NCBI RefSeq assembly: GCF_905475395.1
Contig: NC_058341.1
Span: 59,279,501-59,343,500 of the forward strand
Source of the DNA: Chrysoperla carnea
Lineage: Eukaryota > Arthropoda > Insecta > Neuroptera > Chrysopidae
DNA: 64,000 nucleotides
Direction of reading: 5' to 3'
Within the stretch, counting starts at the first letter, position 1; every line of letters begins with the position of its first letter. The translations under genes were made by a program, and so were the position numbers. Of the stretch, positions 56,506-64,000 are shown one piece after another. The notes below the pieces were generated by a model. It was not told where the DNA came from. It did no database searches and saw only the letters and a program-made list of their open reading frames with translations.

Positions 56506-57149
56506 TTTCAATTTACTTTAATTAAAAAAACTTAATTCTTGTAAAATTTTTCTAAAAACACCCTCTTAAGCAGTAGATTAAAGAAAAAGAAGGTAGAGCG
56601 ATAGAAAGAGTCAAAAACATAGAGGTAGAAAGCCCTGTTTTGAATTTAATTTATTATGGTGAATGTTTTGTATCAAAATACGAGGCAACGCGAAAATATT
56701 TTGTTTTTCGAATAAGAAAATTTAAAATTATCGTACATCAAAAATGGCCAATGAAGTTTGCCACAATTGTGGAAAAGTTAGGGAATTTCGAATAAAACTT
56801 AGCTTACTAACAATTAGAACTCTGTAATTCTAAAATCTTCTTTACACATATTGTGTAAAGTACCATCTACTAATTTTCATTGAAGAAAGTTTCTGTATAG
56901 GTATGGCTAGGGTTTACATTTCTTGATAATGAAAAACTCTGCTAAAGTTGTGTGTTTACACTACAGGGTGGACCATTTTAAAACATTTTTTAGAAAATTG
57001 TTATCTTTCGGAGGGAATGCTTGCAACTAAAAAATATATAATAATGGGGTAACTTCCGTATTTCAGATATCTATCTAAGGCCTCCCACATCATTATTATT
57101 TTAATTTTTTTAAATCTTATTTTAAACTACATCCAATATACAATTAAAT

Positions 57150-57300
57150 TTTTATGATGTGGGTGGAGTCGATTACTTCGTTCTTATCCAAGCGACGACA
57201 GTGTGCTCAATGTCGCTGCCTGGGTTCGAACCCGCAACCTCTTAGTCAAGAGCCGAACGTTTTAAAGACGATTTAAATCGCACGACCACTGAATCAATTA
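57150..57300 (-). repeat. tRNA-derived SINE-like fragment
   Basis: On the minus strand TTCAGTGGTCGTGCG... is followed by GGCTCTTGACTAAGAGGTTG and GCGGGTTCGAACCCAGGC, that is, a D-arm-like stretch, an anticodon-arm-like hairpin and a perfect box B. The tRNA-like cloverleaf is interrupted, and the sequence continues into a non-tRNA tail (GCGACATTGAGCACACTGTC). No target duplication was found. Confidence 0.45.
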
Positions 57301-57506
57301 CCTTAAATTTATGCCATAATTGTATTTAATCGAAAAAAAAAAACGCTAGCTTTAGAAAAATTTTAAGTAATAAACCTATAAGATTCAATAAAGATCCCTG
57401 AATTACGGATTCCTAAGACAAATCAAAGCTAAATCACCTAATTTTTTTTATTTTTTGATACCAGGTTCTGAGTGAAAAGTATATCAGAATTATTGTTTGA
57501 TCAAAA

Positions 57507-60500
57507 ATGGAAACGAGAACGAAAACTAGATCCAACAAGAAATTCAAGATGGATGATTCAGTAAACATATGGGAACATTGGAAATCGGAAAAAAATCAAA
57601 ATCATGATGAATTGCGATCTGAAGCATTCGAAGAATTTATAAATAGTCAGCAAAGTTTAACTCTACAGAAAATGCGTTTATCAAATGTTCCAAGCATTTT
57701 TCCGTACGGATTAAAGGAATTAAATGTATCATATAATAAATTGACACGAATACCAGGTAACTTACCTGAAACACTTGAAATTTTAAATGTGGAATTTAAT
57801 TATGTGTGTATCATTCCGGAGAAATTACCGTCAAATTTAAGGGAATTACATTTGTCTTCAAATAACATTACTATTGTTCCAGAAACGTTGCCTGATTCAC
57901 TAACAGTTTTAAATTTGTCTCATAACAAAATTACCACACTCTCCAAAAAATTACCTAAAATGAGATTATCAATTGTTTCAAGCACTAATTTTCCAAATGG
58001 ATTAAAAGAATTGAATTTGTCATTTAATGAAATCACAATAATACCAGAAAACTTACCTGAAACGCTTCAAATTTTAAATGTGAGTGGCAATGAAGTGCCT
58101 ATTATACCGGAGAAATTACCATCAAGTTTAAGGGAATTAGATGCGTCTTACAATAAAATTACTAATGTCCCAAAAACGTGGCCTGACTCGATAACAATTT
58201 TAAATTTATCCAGCAATAAATTTAGCACTCTGTCAAACAAATTATCCAAGCGGGGAATGCGTTCATCAATTGTTCCAAACATTTTTCCATGTGGATTAAA
58301 GGAATTGGATTTATCACATAATGAACTAACTGAAATACCAGAAAACTTACCTAATACACTTGAAATTTTAAAGTTGTGTGGTAATCAAGGGTGTAGCGTT
58401 CCGAAGAAATTAGCATCATATTTAAGGGAACTACATTTATCTTCAAATAATATTACTAATGGCCCAGAAACGTTGCCTTATTCGCTAACAGTCTTAAATT
58501 TGTCTCAAAACAAAATAAAAAAAATTGTTTCAAACATTTTCCCTAATGGATTAAAAGAATTGAATGTGTCATTTAACAAGCTGACACGTTTGCCTGAAAA
58601 CTTACCTGACACACTTGAAATTTTAAATGTGGTAGCTAATGAACTGAGTGTTATTCCAAAGAAGTTGTCATCAAATTTAAAGGAATTATACGTGCATTTG
58701 AATAAAATTACTATTATCCCAGAGACACTGCCCGATTCGATAAAAATCTTAGATTTATCCCGGAATTTGATTACCACATTGCCAAATAATATACCAAAAA
58801 GACTAAGATCATTAGATATGTGCCATAATCAATTATCATGCTTGCCACAAAACTTACCTGATTCACTAGAAACATTACGGATATCGTCAAATAGACTTAC
58901 AAACTTACCTAATAATTTACCCGAATCACTAGAAACATTATGGGCATCATCAAATAGAATTATAAACTTACCAAGTAATTTACCGAAATCATTGCGTAAA
59001 CTGGACGTAGACAATAATATAATAAAAGTTCTGCCTGCGACATTACCCGAAATGTTAGAAGAGATCAAAATTTGCTATAACAATTTGGTCAGATTACCAA
59101 AAAGATTACCAAAATCGTTGAAAAAATTATTTATGGCCAATAACAATTTAACCAAAGTAAAAATTGATTCTGACTCGATAATTGAACTTAATCTTGAATG
59201 TAATGAAATTGAAATAATAGAGTATTTTAATTTGACTAAGTTACAAATCTTAAAAATTTCGAGTAATGAATTAACACATCTACCAAAAAATTTACCCGAA
59301 ACTATAGAATATTTAGATGCGTCTTATAATAATTTATCCATAATATTAAAGTTACCACAATCATTACAATATTTAGATTTGATGGGAAACAAAATTACTA
59401 CTTTACCTAAAAGTTTACCACCTCTATTGAAAGAAATATATTTAATGCATAATAAACTCAGAGAGATTCCTTTAGAAATACCAGCATTATTAAGTGAATT
59501 ACGGTTAACAAATAACCTGATAACTGATGTACCATCAAGTATAGAAAATACTCCCGATGTTGAAATTAATCTGAGAGGTAATCAGATATCTAAGACAAGT
59601 CTTGAATATTTGCAACAATTAATGCGCAATACAAACCGCCCTTTAGTTTTGTTTGATGAGAGAGAGATGTATGAAGAGTATGTCAAAACAAAACCATTAA
59701 TAGAAGAGTTATCAAATTGGTTAAACATCCAAATTCATCCATATTGGAATGGTATTTCAGAAGAAGTAAGGGCTCGATCATTTTCGTTTTTTTTGTATAA
59801 AATGCGAGAGAATAATTTTTTTGAAATTCCACAATTTAAAGAAGATATGACACAGTGGTTATGCTCCTTAGTAGGAGAAAGTGATTCTAAAAGAAAGATA
59901 CGTGAAATGGTATTTTTGTGGGCAGAGGAAGCGGATACCGGACATTGCAGCTCTCGTATCGAATGGACATTACATCAAATAATGATTTTTTGTACTGTTT
60001 CATATGTGGAATCTGGTATATATGATAACAAAATTCCGGCATTAATACAAGTAGCTCGAAGAATGTATCGATTAAACCTACTGAATAAAATTGCAAGGGA
60101 TACGGTGCGAGATTTAGAAAAATATGGCAATATGGATCGTGATGAAGTGGATATATACTTAGAATATCAAATTCGTTTATCAGAGATATTAAGATTGCCA
60201 ATTAAACAGTGGCAAATTGATAGAAATTTTAAGTTATCAGATAGCCATATTTATAAAGTTATTAACAAAATTAGATATAAGGAATCAACTGAATTTATCG
60301 ATTATTTATTATTAGATTGGCAACCATGGAAAGAAGTACTTAAACGATGGAATTGTGAAAAATTTAAAGAATCAGAAAATATTATAAAAAATGAAGAGCT
60401 TTTCCAATTAACATTTGATATACGAAAAGCGGAATATCAAATTGAAACGAAAATGTCGAATTTACCGTTAGAAATTGAAATTCAACTTGGAACACAAGTT

Positions 60501-60593
60501 AAACGTAGTATTGAAAAATCCGTTTGGTTTAAATTAACGATCGAATGTTTACAAAACAAACAATTAAATTTAGAAACTATGATTTTATTTTAA
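57507..60593 (+). CDS. LRR-NEL protein: IpaH/SspH-type E3 ubiquitin ligase-like
   Basis: A single-exon frame of 1028 aa. Residues 18-50 (IWEHWKSE...SEAFEEF) form a helical cap like that of bacterial LRR-NEL effectors. Residues about 60-705 hold about 29 leucine-rich repeats of 20-21 residues (LPETLEILNVSGNELxxIP), the short bacterial YopM/IpaH type and not the 24-residue animal type. Residues about 708-1028 resemble the NEL domain: ISEEVRARSFSFFLYKMREN, MTQWLCSL, then ARRMYRLNLLNKIARD, DEVDIYLEYQIRLSEIL, TEFIDYLLLDWQPW. NEL proteins transfer ubiquitin through a Cys in a C-x-D motif. Here Cys814 is present (GHCSSRIEW), but the Asp position is Ser816. No signal peptide or membrane span. It is open from end to end with host-like AT-rich codons and sits among insect repeats. 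Inferred: horizontally acquired; activity unknown. Confidence 0.85.
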   Translation: METRTKTRSNKKFKMDDSVNIWEHWKSEKNQNHDELRSEAFEEFINSQQSLTLQKMRLSNVPSIFPYGLKELNVSYNKLTRIPGNLPETLEILNVEFNYVCIIPEKLPSNLRELHLSSNNITIVPETLPDSLTVLNLSHNKITTLSKKLPKMRLSIVSSTNFPNGLKELNLSFNEITIIPENLPETLQILNVSGNEVPIIPEKLPSSLRELDASYNKITNVPKTWPDSITILNLSSNKFSTLSNKLSKRGMRSSIVPNIFPCGLKELDLSHNELTEIPENLPNTLEILKLCGNQGCSVPKKLASYLRELHLSSNNITNGPETLPYSLTVLNLSQNKIKKIVSNIFPNGLKELNVSFNKLTRLPENLPDTLEILNVVANELSVIPKKLSSNLKELYVHLNKITIIPETLPDSIKILDLSRNLITTLPNNIPKRLRSLDMCHNQLSCLPQNLPDSLETLRISSNRLTNLPNNLPESLETLWASSNRIINLPSNLPKSLRKLDVDNNIIKVLPATLPEMLEEIKICYNNLVRLPKRLPKSLKKLFMANNNLTKVKIDSDSIIELNLECNEIEIIEYFNLTKLQILKISSNELTHLPKNLPETIEYLDASYNNLSIILKLPQSLQYLDLMGNKITTLPKSLPPLLKEIYLMHNKLREIPLEIPALLSELRLTNNLITDVPSSIENTPDVEINLRGNQISKTSLEYLQQLMRNTNRPLVLFDEREMYEEYVKTKPLIEELSNWLNIQIHPYWNGISEEVRARSFSFFLYKMRENNFFEIPQFKEDMTQWLCSLVGESDSKRKIREMVFLWAEEADTGHCSSRIEWTLHQIMIFCTVSYVESGIYDNKIPALIQVARRMYRLNLLNKIARDTVRDLEKYGNMDRDEVDIYLEYQIRLSEILRLPIKQWQIDRNFKLSDSHIYKVINKIRYKESTEFIDYLLLDWQPWKEVLKRWNCEKFKESENIIKNEELFQLTFDIRKAEYQIETKMSNLPLEIEIQLGTQVKRSIEKSVWFKLTIECLQNKQLNLETMILF

Positions 60594-60812
60594 AATAGAA
60601 GCGGGCTGATCACAATTGGAATTTACCAGGTTATCACACATTTACTTCTAGAATGCCTGTAGAAAAATTTTAATGTTATTAATATGGCGGAAGCTATTGG
60701 AAAGATAACCAAGTAAATATTTACTTATTTTTATACTTTGAGCAAATAGTACATAATGCTTCATGAAGATTTTGGCCAAATGGAGTTCCAGGTTTTTAGG
60801 AAATTCAAAATA

Positions 60813-61204
60813 CAGTGCAACCTTAATATATAACGTACCTCAATATTACGAATTCCACTTTTTATCAAATTTTTCGTAATCCCTTTGAATTGCCCATAAG
60901 AGTCAATGTAAAATAAACCTTTACATTACGAACATTTTTTGAGAACAATCTCTTTATAACGAATTTTCAACTATCCAAAAAAAGTGCAATAATTTTAAAC
61001 TATCAAAAATGTGCAAAAATATCTCTAATTAACGAATTTTGTCAACCCAAAACCTTTATATAACACGAAACTTAATTAATTACCTCTTTATAACAAATTT
61101 TAGACCAACCTAACCTCAATATAACAAGCCTCAGTTTAACGAATTACTTGATATAACGAATAATTTCTTGTTCCCTACCAATTTTTTATATCGAGGTTGC
61201 ACTG
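60813..61204. mobile_element. pogo/Tigger-like MITE
   Basis: CAGTGCAACCTTAATATATAACG on the left is inverted as ATATCGAGGTTGCACTG on the right, flanked by TA on both sides. The interior repeats TATAACGAAT-like words many times. CAGTG-AACCTCGATATAACGA termini with TA duplications are typical of pogo-type Tc1/mariner relatives. It lies 220 bases downstream of the LRR-NEL gene. Confidence 0.7.
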
Positions 61205-61754
61205 TATTATCCCTTCTTTAATTTCGTATCTTTAAAGAGTAGTTTTGCTGGAAATACTTTATTTAAATATGTATTAGTTTGTTTTATCAAATTTAAATGT
61301 TATGTCTTGAGTAAAACGAGAGAAAAATGTTTTATCTTCAAAATTTTTGTTTAAAAAAATGTCGCGTCTTCTCTTACTCCGATAGAAATACTTTAAATAC
61401 CTAATGCTTAATTTTAATAATTATGAATAATTTCATTTTTTTTTTTTTTAATAATTTCAAATTTATTTCTTAGAATTTTTTGGCATCATTTAATGTAATA
61501 ATGACTCTGCTTATTAGTTAAGAAATTTTCAAATTATTTAATAATTATGTGCAATACTGAGGATGCGTAGAGAGTAATATTGTTATGAAAAAAAGTTTGA
61601 TAATAGATTCGTTGAGAATGAGACACACAAAATGGCCATCACATATACACAAAAAACGTAAAAAATAAGCAAAATCAACATTCTCACTTCTTACGTTTTG
61701 GCCATTGATAAAAGGTATTGAAAAACACTTTATTCCGATTTGTTAATTTGCTCA
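61205..61754. other. Intergenic, no gene seen
   Basis: AT-rich sequence without coding or repeat signals that I can identify. Confidence 0.4.
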
Positions 61755-61756
61755 TG

Positions 61757-62012
61757 GTATAGGAGTTGGCAACGTCATGAAAAACTTGATTTTAAGACAA
61801 CTGGATTTTTGTTTCTTTTTTTTATTGAAATTATATAGGGAAAAAGTATGTTTGGCATCTGAGACCAGTCTTTTACCTTTTTAACTAGTGTGCATTCCCG
61901 AAAAAAGCAGTAAAAATTTTTGATTTTAAGATCATTTTAAGATAATTTTTCATGTTTTCGTAGCAATGTAAATTATAATTCCCAGTTTTTCCGTTGCCAA
62001 CACCGTACCAGA
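61757..62012. mobile_element. TIR element (GGTATAGGAGTTGGCAACG)
   Basis: TGGTATAGGAGTTGGCAACG and CATGAAAAACT on the left pair with AGTTTTTCCGTTGCCAACACCGTACCA on the right, about 255 bp apart. The GTTGGCAACG core recalls the hAT-like element at 14328-14741. Non-coding. Confidence 0.5.
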
Positions 62013-64000
62013 TATGATTTCTAATAATTTTTAATATAATTTAGTTTTATAATTATAGAATGTAATTTTAATTTGCCAAACAGAAATTAAATTGCTTTAT
62101 TCACGGATTAATTTACGCAACTGGGGTTTTGTTCGTTATGATGTCTAGAACAAAGTAAAAAAAACAGGTATGCTCTTCGATATTATAAAAATCCACCAAT
62201 CACATTGCGGAGCTATCAATCTTAGCATTTCTTAGTTTTAACCAACGAGCACTAACGTTTAATTCAAATAATTTTTAAATTAATTTTAACAATTTAAAAA
62301 AAATTATTGCTGCAATCTGGATTATACTTTTACAACAAATTATTTTTATTTGTAAAAAAAATATAATCTAATTTTGTTTTAATTTGGAATGAGCTCAACT
62401 TTTTTATATGCCTTGGTTGAAACTAGTTTTACAGCGGTAAAATTTTTAATTTGTCGTAAACATTTCAGCTGTTGCTAATTTAAACAAAATGATAAAATAT
62501 TAAATTCTTGATATTTATTGCTATTTATGACATCTATTATGTTTTGAAATTAATGATGTCAACAAAAATTTTAAGTCATAAACAGATATCTTAAAAACCT
62601 TACAAATGCTATTTTCAACAAAAAATCATTTAAATTTTTCTATTGATTTGTTCAAATATTGGCTGGTATTAACTAGCCAATAGTGTCGAATTAATATTCG
62701 ACATTATAACGTAACCGTAATCGCCGATCTAACAATTATAAAATATCACAATTGTGCGGTTTTTTTATGATACCGACATCATAACGAACCAAATAGCGAA
62801 TTTTCTAAAGTTACTCTTGTTTTACTCTAATTTTTTTAGTGTGTTTATTTTCTTGATTAATTTTCTAAAAATTCTATTGTTTTTTTTATTTGATACATAT
62901 AATTATAATCAATTTATGTAAAATTGGAGAATATTAAGAAAAATATATTAATTTTATAACAAACATTTTAATTTCGATTCCTAAAATATCCTTAAAATAG
63001 TTACACAATTTGCGACTCCAAAATACTGAACTGACCTCTACTGATTTAAATATGAAATGAGGAGGAGGGTGTAAACATTACCTCAGAACGTATGATTAAA
63101 TGATATAAAAAGGTAATATCTGCTAATTAACTTACGAACTAAAGTTGTGAATATTATAAAATAGAAAATATGTTCTATTGTTTTATGATTGTTTATGCCA
63201 TGGAGATAGATGTGTTTACCTCCTCTTCAACCGCCATTAAAGTGCCACCCTATTTTTTTCCAGTTATCAAAACATAGCCGCTGTGCAAAACGAAGTTGCC
63301 GCTTTCTGCCTCTATCGGGAAGAAAAACAGTATACACACCACGGGAGCAAGTAAAGAATGTCTAAAATTTAATGTTTATTCCCTCGGCTTCTGAGACATT
63401 CTTTACTTTTGCTCCCTAGATGTGCAACAATGCAATAGGCCTTTTCATCGATTTCCTATTGTTTCGTACGGTTGTCAAAAAACCTATTCAAGTGAAGAAA
63501 AGAAATATCTTTTTTCTTTATCAAACAGCGCCTTTTGACAAAGATAAAAGAAACGTCTTTACCTGAACAGTTTTTTGACATATGTCCGAAACAAAAAAGA
63601 ATCATTTTTGTAAATGAAAAGGTAGATAACAGATTCAGAATTGTGATCTTTAAACATAGTAAAGTAAAAAAATTTATAAACGCAAAATTTAATACAAAAA
63701 AATTTTTCACGGTAAAATTTTGGAGCTAAAAAATATTTGCTCCAATTTAAAAAAAAAAAAAAATTTTTTTTACGCTTTGTAAAAAAATATTTTGACGATT
63801 TCAAAACTTATGAAAAATATTAACCCCTCTTCTTCCACTCCCTTAAAATGGAGTTGGTTTTATTCCTATTATTCAAACTTTCAACACTCCCATTGAATTT
63901 GCAATCTTTTATCTTTTATAGTTTCGTAAATACGTCTGAAAACTAAACTTGGGAAAAGCTCTCCCTTTTACGCTCTTAAAATCAAGTGGGAACAAGCTAC
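62013..64000. other. Intergenic to window end, weak inverted repeats
   Basis: No gene. Distant inverted words GTTCGTTATGATGTC (about 62131) and GACATCATAACGAAC (about 62775) may be the ends of a 660-bp element. A compact hairpin at 63343-63418 pairs GGGAGCAAGTAAAGAATGTC with GACATTCTTTACTTTTGCTCCC. The open frames near 63456-63804 overlap each other on both strands in A/T-rich sequence and have no recognisable feature. Confidence 0.4.

Noticed and set aside
57507-60593. Bacterial contamination as the source of the LRR-NEL gene
   Set aside because: The gene lies on the same continuous sequence as spliced animal genes and within insect-type MITEs, with similar AT-rich codon use. Only raw long reads could fully exclude a chimera.
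1-64000. CRISPR arrays, bacterial operons, rRNA genes
   Set aside because: No regularly spaced short direct repeats with unique spacers, no ribosome-binding-site-led gene clusters and no rRNA-like sequence were seen.

Overview
This is a strongly AT-rich nuclear window from an insect-like animal genome. Several genes have GT/AG introns: an SH2B/Lnk adaptor, mitochondrial malate dehydrogenase, FAIM and a small membrane protein. C2H2 zinc-finger genes and a dense set of eukaryotic mobile elements fill much of the rest, including MITEs, a tRNA-derived SINE, non-LTR retrotransposon 3' ends and Helitron-like ends. Short CCTAA (insect telomere-type) tails on the SINE and LINE copies fit an arthropod. 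Order and species cannot be fixed from the sequence alone.

Layout. 1-6.9 kb holds no convincing gene: a Tc1/mariner-type MITE, a decayed LINE 3' end (1.80-2.40 kb), a SINE with intact target duplication (4.12-4.43 kb) and a TIR element. 6.98-9.25 kb (minus) is a five-exon Lnk/SH2B gene, and 11.39-13.76 kb (plus) is three-exon Mdh2; the two diverge. 14.3-19.7 kb is a run of inverted-repeat elements ending in a second LINE copy (minus), which abuts the decayed 3' end of a 14-finger zinc-finger gene (19.89-21.67 kb, minus). 22.0-24.0 kb is a giant foldback element and MITEs. 24.92-27.55 kb is a single-exon 876-aa ankyrin protein with a PRANC/F-box-like C-terminus.

29.3-42.3 kb is a zinc-finger cluster in a TE nest. 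Two young paralogues (30.55 kb plus, 36.73 kb minus) each start next to the same TIR element. A third copy (40.1-42.3 kb) is a pseudogene split by two opposite insertions of one MITE family. 43.58-45.87 kb is FAIM. 46.29-52.84 kb is a small membrane-protein gene with a possible alternative first exon at 49.65 kb. 57.51-60.59 kb is a single-exon 1028-aa protein with about 29 leucine-rich repeats of the bacterial IpaH/SspH type followed by what reads as a NEL (novel E3 ligase) domain.

How the genes relate. The housekeeping genes are unrelated to one another. The zinc-finger genes form one lineage-specific family whose N-termini are built from repeated psi-K-x-E peptides (SUMO-consensus-like). 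The two single-exon repeat proteins, ankyrin-PRANC and LRR-NEL, both have architectures best known from bacteria or viruses that act on host ubiquitin systems. The LRR-NEL gene is the strongest candidate here for a previously undescribed, horizontally acquired function.
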